In this document: piece after piece, positions 1 to 6,654 of the stretch
Layout of the letters: each line of letters opens with the position of its first letter
How positions within the stretch are numbered: position 1 is the stretch's first letter
Source of the DNA: Candidatus Kuenenbacteria bacterium
GTDB taxonomy: Bacteria > Patescibacteriota > Patescibacteriia > UBA2591 > PGYQ01
Reading direction: 5' to 3'
DNA: 8,447 nt
NCBI GenBank assembly: GCA_016209005.1
Contig: JACQWZ010000034.1
Coordinates: 1-8,447 of the forward strand
Translations under genes and position numbers: made by a program
Notes under the pieces: generated by a model
Told to the model about the DNA's origin: nothing
The model's input: the letters and a program-made list of their open reading frames with translations, nothing else
Database searches by the model: none

Positions 1-53
1 AAATTAGGGAAGTTATTTTTATTTAATTCCTAAATGAATTTAAATTAACTAAC

Positions 54-282
54 AAAAGGTGAGGGATTTAGGAAAAATTTTTGCAATTTCTAATTTCTAA
101 TTTCTAATCAATTTTCAATTTACCCTATTAAATACAAAATAAAAAAATAAAAATTTTATAAAAACTAAATTATTTAACAGGGTGAACAAAATTTTTAAAT
201 TCACCAGCTGGTGGAGAAAATTGAAAATTATTTATCCTAAACCCTAAACCCCTCACCTTTTTTCAGAAAAAAGGTGAGGGGT
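54..282. repeat. Nested inverted-repeat region downstream of bipA
   Basis: This gene-free stretch is organised as inverted repeats inside each other. The outer left arm at 54-72 reads AAAAGGTGAGGGATTTAGG, and its near-copy lies on the minus strand at about 238-262. The middle arms, 110-121 (AATTTTCAATTT) and 218-229, are exact reverse complements. The inner arms, 122-133 (ACCCTATTAAAT) and 172-183 (ATTTAACAGGGT), match at 11 of 12 positions. A perfect 12-bp palindrome, CACCAGCTGGTG, lies at 202-213, and a short GGTGAA/TTCACC pair at 181-186/200-205. A triple tandem AATTTCT unit occupies 85-105. No reading frame is supported in 1-287. It may be a small non-autonomous mobile element, a structured RNA, or simply accumulated repeat words; the sequence alone does not decide. 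Confidence 0.6.
248..282 (-). terminator. Perfect 16-bp hairpin after the bipA stop
   Basis: Positions 248-263 pair without a mismatch with 267-282 around a three-base loop (CAG). The stem contains CCCCTCACC against GGTGAGGGG plus an inner T6/A6 run. It starts six nt past the bipA stop codon, which is where a transcript terminator is expected. The minus strand after the hairpin reads TTTAGGGTTTAGG and not a clean T-run, so a classic intrinsic terminator is not fully met; the A/T run is inside the stem. It is also the right-hand end of the nested repeats at 54-282. A mixed role, terminator and repeat arm, is likely. Confidence 0.5.
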
Positions 283-287
283 AAACG

Positions 288-2042
288 CTATTTTAAATTT
301 TGTTTTCGAAGACGAATATTTTTTGGGGTGATTTCTAGATATTCATCCTCGGCTATAATTTCTAATCCACGCTCTAATGTTAATTCCATTGGCGCAGTTA
401 ATTGAATGGCTATGTCTGAGCCAGAGGCTCGCATATTTGTAAGCTGTTTGCCTTTGATTGGGTTAACAACCATATTATAACCTTTGGCTGTGTTGCCAAT
501 AACCTCGCCTTCATAAACATCAACATTTGGATTAATATATAACACGCCACGATCTTGAAGATTAAAAAGAGAATATGCCAGCGCTTTGCCAGTTTGTCCA
601 GAAATCATAGAGCCAGTGTTATGTTTTTCAATCTCGCCAGCATATAATTTAAAACCAATTACTTCACTGCATAAAATTCCCTCTCCTTTTGTGTCTATAA
701 CAAATTCTCCCCGATAGCCCAAAAGACCGCGAGTTGGAATTTGAAAAATTAATCTAATATGATTTTGCTCTGGTTTCATTTCTATCATTTGTCCTTTTCT
801 TTTAGCCATTTTTTCTATAATACTTCCAACAAACTCTTGTGGCGTATCAATTGTCACTTCTTCAAACGGCTCATGTTTAACGCCATTTATTTCTTTTATA
901 ATCGCCTGTGGTTGAGAAACTTGAATCTCAAATCCTTCTCTTCTCATATTTTCCAATAAAATAGCAATATGCAATTCACCACGACCATAAACTTTATAAT
1001 ACTCAATTGGCGAAAAATCAATTTTTAATCCAACGTTAATTTCTAATTCTTTTTCTAACCGTTCTTTAATTTGGCGATTAGTGACGAATTTTCCTTCGCG
1101 ACCGGCGAAAGGAGAATTATTAACTAAAAAATTTAAACAAATTGTTGGCTCGTCTATTTTAATAATTGGCAAAGCTTCTTGATTGACGTCAATGCAAATT
1201 GTGTCGCCAATATAAATTTCGGGCAGTCCGGCCATCATTATAATATCATCGCCAGTAGTTTGCGACACTTCTTTTCTTTGCAAACCTTCAAAAGTAAATA
1301 ATTTAGAAATATAACCAGAAATAATTTTATCAGATTGTTTTTTAATAAAAACCTTATCCCCTGTTTTTATTATTCCTTGATAAACACGACCAATGCCTAA
1401 ACGACCTAAATAATTATCATACGCCAAATTAAAAGGTTGAAACACAAAAGGCAAATTTTCTTCCATTTTTTTTGGTATAACTTTTTCTAAAATTATATCT
1501 AAAAGAGGTGTAAGATTATTAGAATCATCGTCTAATTTTATTTTAGCAACCCCTTGCTTGGCAATTGAGTAAACAGTAATAAAATCCAATTGTTCATTAT
1601 TAGCGCCTAAATCCATAAAAAGTTCCAAAACTTTTTCATGAACCCATTCTGGTCGAGCGGCTATTTTGTCAATTTTATTAATGACAACAATTGGTTTTAA
1701 TCCTAATGCCAATGATTTTTTTAAAACAAATTTAGTTTGTGGCATCGGACCTTCTTGGGCGTCAACAACCAAAAGCACCGAGTCAATTGAACGTAAAACT
1801 CGTTCTACTTCTGAACCAAAATCCGCATGTCCCGGAGTGTCAACAATATTAATTTTAGTTCCTTTGTAAAAAACAGAAGTGTTTTTAGAATAAATTGTAA
1901 TACCTCGCTCTTGTTCCAAAACATTGGAGTCCATACTCACAGAATCATTAGTAACCATCCCAGTTTGACGCATTAAAGCGTCGGTTAAAGAAGTTTTTCC
2001 ATGATCAACATGAGCGATAATGGCAATGTTGCGTATTTCCAT
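288..2042 (-). CDS. typA: Translational GTPase BipA/TypA
   Basis: BipA is a ribosome-binding GTPase related to EF-G and LepA that helps 50S assembly and growth under stress or cold. The 584-residue product is a little shorter than the usual 600-615. The G domain shows AHVDHGKT (residues 10-17, P-loop), the switch I motif RGITI (46-50), DTPGH (68-72) and NKID (122-125). The G5 position reads YSIAK (about 158-162) where the family usually has an SA pair. Domain II and the EF-G-like domains III and V follow, then the BipA-specific C-terminal region, recognisable by [10 protein letters not shown] and by [16 protein letters not shown]. The ATG at 2042 gives the standard N-terminus, with the P-loop starting at residue 10; no Shine-Dalgarno site is visible, and the upstream DNA is an AAGCTAAG-type repeat. 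It lies 172 nt downstream of the DinD-like gene on the same strand and ends at the hairpin at 248-282. The call is very secure. Confidence 0.97.
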   Translation of the reverse strand: MEIRNIAIIAHVDHGKTSLTDALMRQTGMVTNDSVSMDSNVLEQERGITIYSKNTSVFYKGTKINIVDTPGHADFGSEVERVLRSIDSVLLVVDAQEGPMPQTKFVLKKSLALGLKPIVVINKIDKIAARPEWVHEKVLELFMDLGANNEQLDFITVYSIAKQGVAKIKLDDDSNNLTPLLDIILEKVIPKKMEENLPFVFQPFNLAYDNYLGRLGIGRVYQGIIKTGDKVFIKKQSDKIISGYISKLFTFEGLQRKEVSQTTGDDIIMMAGLPEIYIGDTICIDVNQEALPIIKIDEPTICLNFLVNNSPFAGREGKFVTNRQIKERLEKELEINVGLKIDFSPIEYYKVYGRGELHIAILLENMRREGFEIQVSQPQAIIKEINGVKHEPFEEVTIDTPQEFVGSIIEKMAKRKGQMIEMKPEQNHIRLIFQIPTRGLLGYRGEFVIDTKGEGILCSEVIGFKLYAGEIEKHNTGSMISGQTGKALAYSLFNLQDRGVLYINPNVDVYEGEVIGNTAKGYNMVVNPIKGKQLTNMRASGSDIAIQLTAPMELTLERGLEIIAEDEYLEITPKNIRLRKQNLK

Positions 2043-2214
2043 AATTTAAATTAGCTTCTTAGCTTCTTAGAAAAAAATAAATTAAATATAAAAAAATATA
2101 AATATCTCAAAACCCAAATGTCAAAATTCAAAACCACAACTCAAACATCCCTGCCTAAGATTCTCGTGTTTTTTTATCATCTTTTTTAATTTTTATATTT
2201 TTATTTTTGGATTG
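2043..2214. other. Intergenic repeat-word DNA between dinD-like gene and bipA
   Basis: No gene is supported in these 172 nt. Next to the bipA start there is a tandem AGCTTCTT unit (2053-2060, 2061-2068). The same word returns around the tRNA genes (7531-7536, 7658-7665) and in variant form before secA. The middle holds A-rich words such as CAAAATTCAAAACC. No convincing -35/-10 pair for bipA and no terminator for the upstream gene were found, so read-through from the secA group is possible. Confidence 0.6.
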
Positions 2215-3129
2215 TTATTTTGCATTTTGATTTTTGATTTTTACATTTTTTTTATTCCCGTCATATTTTTGAATATCTGACGGGTTTTTAATTTTTACAT
2301 TTTTATTTTTTTCTGCTCCCGCATTTTTTTTAAAACTTAATTTACTAATAACAGGTTTACCTGTTTTAGCTTCAATCTGTTTTCTGGTATTACCCGCAAT
2401 TCCTTCGCCTTCGCGCGCCACTTGTCGATTTTCTGGAAAAGTTTTTGGTTCTCGTTTTTTAGAAATTTCTGTTGTCGCGGTTTCCGCCAGCATATTTAAA
2501 ACTAATTCTAAATTAGTCATATTGTCCCGCAAGTTTTCTTTTTTTAAATCTTTATGTTTTTTATAATCTTTTGTTTTCAATCCCGCCCAAGCAAAAGAAA
2601 TATCATCGGTTAAAATGGCAAATTCATTATTTGTTTCCACGCCCCGCTCATCCCATTCATTAGTCAAATCTTTTCTAATCTCAATACTTTTCAATCTTAA
2701 ATCAACCCAATTTTTAGAATAACCTTTTTTAAGATAGGTCACTAACGCTCTTTGAATGGCTTTTTCTGGATCTTCAGTTTCTTCCACTCTCTCATAACCC
2801 ACTTTTGCTAACCAAAGTTTGAACGGCTCGGCTTTAGGAGATGAAATTGACTGAATTATTCTAAACATAGTTTCTGTATCCACCGCGTCAGTTAGATAAA
2901 ATTTGCCGTCAGAAGCTTGCATTTTCAGTTGTCCGATTTTTTCGGACATCTCACTACCCTCCGCCTTTAGCTTGATTTTTAGATCGTTCCAATACTTTCT
3001 TGGTCTATGGGTTTGTGCCAATATTTCCACTACATCCATAACGGCAAAATACCACAACTCTTTTTCCTCATCCCAAATTCGACGAATTTTCTTGCCTTCA
3101 AAAATTGTGATCTGTTTTTTATTTTTCAT
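2215..3129 (-). CDS. Bro-N/DinD-like protein (possible phage-antirepressor-type regulator)
   Basis: The 304-residue product has two parts. Residues 5 to about 115 look like a Bro-N domain, found in phage antirepressors and baculovirus Bro proteins: ITIFEGKKIRRIWDEE near the start, then WYFAVMDVVEIL and WNDLKIKLK, and later FYLTDAVDTETMFRIIQSI and PFKLWLAKVG. Residues about 140-255 resemble the C-terminal half of E. coli DinD, a DNA-damage-inducible protein reported to inhibit RecA: EFAILTDDISFAWAGLKTKD, a KHKDLKKENLRDNM stretch, then a conserved helix and an RQ...GN..R segment. The exact role here is unknown; DNA binding or control of recombination is an inference. The last 30 or so residues are Lys/Asn-rich and repeat KNVKIKN (276-282 and 294-300) around a hairpin-encoding stretch, so they are probably repeat DNA read as protein. 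The ATG at 3129 is nine nt after the NUDIX stop, pointing to co-transcription. No Shine-Dalgarno site is seen. Confidence 0.8.
   Translation of the reverse strand: MKNKKQITIFEGKKIRRIWDEEKELWYFAVMDVVEILAQTHRPRKYWNDLKIKLKAEGSEMSEKIGQLKMQASDGKFYLTDAVDTETMFRIIQSISSPKAEPFKLWLAKVGYERVEETEDPEKAIQRALVTYLKKGYSKNWVDLRLKSIEIRKDLTNEWDERGVETNNEFAILTDDISFAWAGLKTKDYKKHKDLKKENLRDNMTNLELVLNMLAETATTEISKKREPKTFPENRQVAREGEGIAGNTRKQIEAKTGKPVISKLSFKKNAGAEKNKNVKIKNPSDIQKYDGNKKNVKIKNQNAK
2237..2304. repeat. GC hairpin core between 14-nt direct repeats, inside the DinD-like tail
   Basis: ATTTTTACATTTTT occurs at 2237-2250 and again at 2291-2304. Between them lies a hairpin, CCCGTCA (2257-2263) against TGACGGG (2278-2284). 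The block is translated in frame on the minus strand as two KNVKIKN copies around PSDIQKYDG. On the plus strand the hairpin is followed by TTTTTAATTTTT, which resembles an intrinsic terminator, although no plus-strand gene reads into it. Confidence 0.75.
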
Positions 3130-3138
3130 AAATTTAAT

Positions 3139-3585
3139 CTACAAAAAAATATTATTAATTTTAATATAATTCAACACATTTTTCACAAACTTTTTATTTC
3201 TTGGAGACACTTTTAATTTCTGAAATTCATTCGGAGTAACCCATTTGAAATCGTCATGCTCATAACTTAATACTACATCTACTGTTATTGGCCGAGCTAT
3301 ATAACAAATTGTTACCCAGAATTCATTTTTATCATTGAGTCCAGAGATAACATCAAATAATAAAAGATCTTGAACTTCTAATCCTGTTTCTTCTTTTATT
3401 TCTCGAGTAATTCCCTCTTTTACTTCTTCGCCAAAATATAGATCACCACCCGGAAGATCCCAATACAACGGTCTCGATGGAGCTGTTTTAGTACGCCTTA
3501 TCGTAAGTATCTTTCCATTCTCATTAAATAAAATAGCTTTTTGTGATACTCCAATTTTTTGATTTTTTATTTTTATTTTTTCCAT
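3139..3585 (-). CDS. NUDIX hydrolase
   Basis: NUDIX enzymes hydrolyse nucleoside diphosphates linked to another moiety, with a magnesium ion held by a glutamate-rich helix. The NUDIX box is complete: a Gly followed by DLYFG, E, EVKEGIT, then REIKEETGL, with R61, E62, E65 and E66 of the catalytic helix (numbered from the start chosen here). Before it lie a strand typical of the fold (KAILFNENGKILTIRR) and WDLPGG. Substrate cannot be told; MutT-like cleaning of oxidised nucleotides or sugar-nucleotide hydrolysis are both open. The product from 3585 has 148 residues, a normal length. The frame stays open upstream to an ATG at 3681, but that would overlap secA by 65 nt and add non-family sequence. 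ATG 3609 is another possibility, reading through CATTCTGC-type repeats. It begins about 31 nt after the secA stop and ends nine nt before the DinD-like gene, so it is probably co-transcribed with both. Confidence 0.9.
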   Translation of the reverse strand: MEKIKIKNQKIGVSQKAILFNENGKILTIRRTKTAPSRPLYWDLPGGDLYFGEEVKEGITREIKEETGLEVQDLLLFDVISGLNDKNEFWVTICYIARPITVDVVLSYEHDDFKWVTPNEFQKLKVSPRNKKFVKNVLNYIKINNIFL

Positions 3586-3616
3586 AATTCTACATTCTGC
3601 ATTCTGCATTTTGCAT

Positions 3617-6403
3617 TCATTTTCCACAGCATCTCTTATATTTCTTCCCACTGCCACAAGGACATAAATCATTTCGACCAATTTTTTGATTTGAATTATT
3701 TGTAGGGGCGAAACTATGTTTTTGCCCTTCTATCTCTAGTTTTCGCCTTTCTGTTCCTGGAACACTTAATTCAATATTACCTTTTTGCATTATTGACGGG
3801 GCTATTGTGGTTGCTAAACCAATTTTATAAATACTGTAGACAATTTGTTTCTCAATAATATTTATTAATTCATTAAACATTCTATAGGCTTCTTTTTTAA
3901 ATTCAATCAATGGATCTCGTTGTCCATATCCGCGCAAACCAATTCCAGTCTTTAAATAATCAATCGCTTCTAAATGTTCAATCCATAAATTATCAATACT
4001 GCGCAACATAATCCCCTTCTCTATTTCTTGCATATACTTTTCTTTTTCAGCATCATCATTAATGGAATTAACCTTTTTTTCAAGTTCGTCATAAGCTTGT
4101 TGAGATAATTTAACTAAATATTGAATAATTTTTGTTCTCGCCATTATGTCTTGAACTTTATTGCCAGCTTCTCTTTTTATATCTTCTAATTTTATTCTAA
4201 CTTCTTTTGGAATAAAAAAAATAGTGTGAGTGACTTCATAAATTTCTTCCAAATCCCATTCCCTTTCATCTTCTAAAGAAGTGTGAAAAAAAACAACTTG
4301 TTCAATTTCTTTTTCCACCATTTCCAAAATCATTTGTTTTAAACTTTTTATTGGATTTAATATTTCTCGTCTTTTTTTATAAATAGTTTCCCGATGCTTA
4401 TTTATAACATCGTCATATTCAAGTAAATGTTTTCTGACGTCAAAATTATATCCTTCAATTTTATTTTGAGCCGCTTCAATGGAACGAGAAATCATTTTAT
4501 TTTCAATCGGCATATCGTCCGGCAAGCCAAGACGATCCATAATATTTTTCATTTTTCCAGAACCAAAAATTCTCATTAAATCATCTTCCATTGAAACAAA
4601 AAATTGACTTACTCCTGGATTGCCTTGTCGTCCAGAACGACCCCTAAGCTGATTATCAATGCGCCTAGCTTCGTGTCGTTCAGTGCCAATGATGTAGAGA
4701 CCACCAAAAGTAATCACTTCATCATATTCCTTCTGCCATTCTTGATATAATTCATTTTTATTATTATTTTTGATTTTTGATCCCTCGGTTTCACTCGGGA
4801 CAAGCTTTTGATTTTTGATTTCCGCAGGCGGTCCTCCGCCAAGCATTATATCTACTCCTCGTCCAGCCATATTTGTGGCAATGGTCACCGCTCCTTTTTT
4901 TCCCGCTTGAGCGATAATTTCCGCTTCTTTCCAATGATTTTTAGCGTTTAAAATTTCATAGGAAACTCCAACTCTGTCTAACATTTTTCCTAATAATTCA
5001 TTTTTTTCAATAGAAATAGTGCCGACTAAAACTGGCTGTTTGATTTGATTTAATTCTTTAATTTTTTCAACAATCGCTTTAAATTTTCCTTGCTCGGTTT
5101 TATAAATTTTATCTGTTAAATCTTTTCTAATCATTGGTTTATTGGTGGGAATTACGACAACATCTAAATTATAAACTTTGGAAAATTCTTCAGCCGAAGT
5201 AACAGCTGTGCCAGTCATGCCAGCTAATTTTTCATAAAGTCTAAAATAATTTTGAAAAGTAATTATTGCCAAAGTGACGCTTTCTTTTTGAACTTGAACT
5301 CCTTCTTTTGCTTCAATCGCCTGATGAAGCCCCCCAGAATAACGTCGTCCAGGCATTAAACGTCCAGTAAATTCATCAACAATCATTATTTCCCCTTCTT
5401 TAACAACATAATCTCTATCTCGTTTAAAAAGCGTTTCCGCCTTCAAAGCTTCCTCTAAATGATGGACTAAATTAATGCCTCCTTCGGTATAAATATTTTG
5501 CATGCCTAACATTTTTTCCATTTTAGAAATTCCTTCTTCAGTTAAAGTGGCCGCTTTCATTTTTTCATCAATATTATAATCTTCATTTTCTTTAAGACGA
5601 CGAACTAATTGAGCAAATTGATTATATTGTTCCGCTGATTCTTCGGCAGGGGCGGAAATTATTAAAGGAGTTCTTGCCTCATCAATTAAAATGCTGTCTA
5701 CTTCATCAATGATTGCGTAATAAAACGGTCGCTGATTTATTTGGTTTAAATTATAAGCCATGTTATCTTTTAAATAATCAAATCCAAATTCATTATTTGT
5801 TCCATAGGTAATGTCAGCATTATAAGCTTCCTTTCTTGAAACAGTTTGTAGTTTATAGTTTGTGGCTTGTGGGGAATTTTCTTCTTCTTTTATTGTTGAT
5901 TGTTGATTGTTATCTGTTAATTGAAATTTAAATGCCACTTCATGCGCTATACAACCCACAGACAACCCTAAAAAATTATATACCTTTCCCATCCATAACG
6001 CGTCTCTTTGGGATAAATAATCATTAACAGTGACTATGTGCGTTCCCTTGTCCTTTAGGGCATTGAGATAAGCGGGCAAAGTAGCGACTAAAGTTTTACC
6101 TTCTCCGGTTTTCATTTCAGTAATTTTCCCTTGATGAAGAATAATTCCGCCTAAAAGTTGCGTGTCAAAATGCCTTTGTTTTATCGTTCTTTTTGCGCTC
6201 TCTCTGACAACAGCAAAAGCTTCTGGTAAAATATCGTCCAGGGATTTTTTTTCTTGTTGTATTTCTTGTTGAAATTTTTTAGTCTGATTTTTTAATTCTT
6301 GATCAGAAAATTTTTCAAACTTTGATTCTAATTCATTGATTTTATCAACGATTGGTTGTAATTTTTTTAATATTTTTTTATTTGGATCGTTGAAGAAGAA
6401 CAT
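3617..6403 (-). CDS. secA: Preprotein translocase ATPase SecA
   Basis: SecA is the ATPase motor that pushes unfolded preproteins through the SecYEG channel. The 928-residue product is complete. Visible motifs are MKTGEGKT (97-104, Walker A), DEVDSILIDEARTPLIIS (233-250, DEAD-type box), the GMTGTA motif (395-400), TNMAGRGVDI (510-519) and QLRGRSGRQG (585-594). The last is followed by N where most SecAs have D. The C-terminus carries a zinc-binding SEC-C tail with C914, C916, C925 and C926, used for SecB or ribosome contact in other bacteria. Two loops carry low-complexity insertions made of repeat words: about 161-190 and about 528-552. Both lie in naturally variable linkers, between HEVAFKF and the RKEAYNADITYGTNNEFGF segment, and between LGGGPP and GGLYIIGTERHE, so activity is probably kept. 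ATG 6403 gives the family N-terminus (NDPNKKILKKLQPI). No Shine-Dalgarno site is visible. It leads the tight group secA, NUDIX, dinD-like. Confidence 0.97.
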   Translation of the reverse strand: MFFFNDPNKKILKKLQPIVDKINELESKFEKFSDQELKNQTKKFQQEIQQEKKSLDDILPEAFAVVRESAKRTIKQRHFDTQLLGGIILHQGKITEMKTGEGKTLVATLPAYLNALKDKGTHIVTVNDYLSQRDALWMGKVYNFLGLSVGCIAHEVAFKFQLTDNNQQSTIKEEENSPQATNYKLQTVSRKEAYNADITYGTNNEFGFDYLKDNMAYNLNQINQRPFYYAIIDEVDSILIDEARTPLIISAPAEESAEQYNQFAQLVRRLKENEDYNIDEKMKAATLTEEGISKMEKMLGMQNIYTEGGINLVHHLEEALKAETLFKRDRDYVVKEGEIMIVDEFTGRLMPGRRYSGGLHQAIEAKEGVQVQKESVTLAIITFQNYFRLYEKLAGMTGTAVTSAEEFSKVYNLDVVVIPTNKPMIRKDLTDKIYKTEQGKFKAIVEKIKELNQIKQPVLVGTISIEKNELLGKMLDRVGVSYEILNAKNHWKEAEIIAQAGKKGAVTIATNMAGRGVDIMLGGGPPAEIKNQKLVPSETEGSKIKNNNKNELYQEWQKEYDEVITFGGLYIIGTERHEARRIDNQLRGRSGRQGNPGVSQFFVSMEDDLMRIFGSGKMKNIMDRLGLPDDMPIENKMISRSIEAAQNKIEGYNFDVRKHLLEYDDVINKHRETIYKKRREILNPIKSLKQMILEMVEKEIEQVVFFHTSLEDEREWDLEEIYEVTHTIFFIPKEVRIKLEDIKREAGNKVQDIMARTKIIQYLVKLSQQAYDELEKKVNSINDDAEKEKYMQEIEKGIMLRSIDNLWIEHLEAIDYLKTGIGLRGYGQRDPLIEFKKEAYRMFNELINIIEKQIVYSIYKIGLATTIAPSIMQKGNIELSVPGTERRKLEIEGQKHSFAPTNNSNQKIGRNDLCPCGSGKKYKRCCGK
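4768..4819. repeat. Composite repeat word inserted in secA
   Basis: TTTTGATTTTTGAT occurs at 4768-4781 and again, identical, at 4806-4819. They flank a 24-nt G+C-rich core (4782-4805) that starts CCCTCGG and ends GGGACAAGC and contains a CTCGG direct repeat. The whole is read in frame in secA as the KNQKLVPSETEGSKIKN loop. A core bounded by direct repeats suggests either insertion with duplication or spread by recombination between A-rich words. Confidence 0.8.
5834..5923. repeat. Repeat-word insertion in the N-terminal ATPase region of secA
   Basis: Residues about 161-190 of SecA (QLTDNNQQST and onward to the SRKEAY segment) are coded by tandem TTGATTGT-type words and by an ACAAACTATAAACTACAAAC stretch on the minus strand. 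The part at 5906-5923 matches 7051-7068 in the rlpA-like gene at 17 of 18 positions and is read in the same frame (QLTDNN in both). It replaces a linker that varies in sequence among SecAs, so it need not damage the protein. Confidence 0.7.
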
Positions 6404-6654
6404 AAAGAATTAGCTTATAGCTTAGAAAATTATAAATTATAAATTATAAATTATAAATCAAAACCTAAATAATAATCCAAAACGAAAAACAAAAAAGCCA
6501 AAATTACAATCAAAAACCTAAAACTAATTTAAAACAAGATAAAAAGATTTTTTGATTTTGGGTTACCCGCCCGCCTTGACTTCGCCGAATTTTTTTCAGG
6601 TATTTTTTATAAAAAAATTTTAAATAACCAATTAAAATCTATTAAAAACAATCG
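6404..6654. other. Intergenic DNA between rlpA-like gene and secA
   Basis: No gene is supported here. From the secA side it holds an AGCTTATAGCTTAG word, a 7-bp tandem repeat (6427-6454), A-rich words with CAAAA cores, and a G+C-rich island at about 6565-6588 containing CCTTGACTTCGCC (6574-6586). A rearranged, inverted partner of that island lies at 6654-6666 at the end of the rlpA-like gene. The secA promoter should lie in the left part. No clear intrinsic terminator for the rlpA-like gene was found. Confidence 0.6.
6427..6454. repeat. Four tandem copies of AAATTAT, giving four TATAAT boxes upstream of secA
   Basis: The unit AAATTAT is repeated four times exactly, followed by a partial AAAT. 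On the minus strand, the coding strand of secA, each junction creates TATAAT, the perfect -10 hexamer, at 6429-6434, 6436-6441, 6443-6448 and 6450-6455. The nearest box is about 25 nt from the secA start. A matching -35 hexamer at 17 nt was not found; TTGATT at 6456-6461 is too close to the nearest boxes. A promoter here is therefore plausible but not established. Confidence 0.6.

Noticed and set aside
759..2042. Plus-strand open frames opposite bipA (759-959, 1666-1869)
   Set aside because: They lie wholly antisense to a strongly conserved gene, have no recognisable domain or start signal, and are explained by its codon pattern.
2043..2214. CRISPR-like array or riboswitch in gaps with repeated words
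   Set aside because: The repeats are short, unevenly spaced and lack unique spacers of constant length; no conserved riboswitch core was recognised.
2903..3216. Plus-strand open frames opposite the DinD-like and NUDIX genes
   Set aside because: Antisense shadows with Phe/Ile/Ser-rich composition expected from reversed AT-rich codons.
3586..3681. Longer NUDIX protein starting at the ATG at 3681
   Set aside because: It would overlap the conserved zinc tail of SecA, and the added residues are out-of-frame SecA sequence and repeat words without resemblance to the family.
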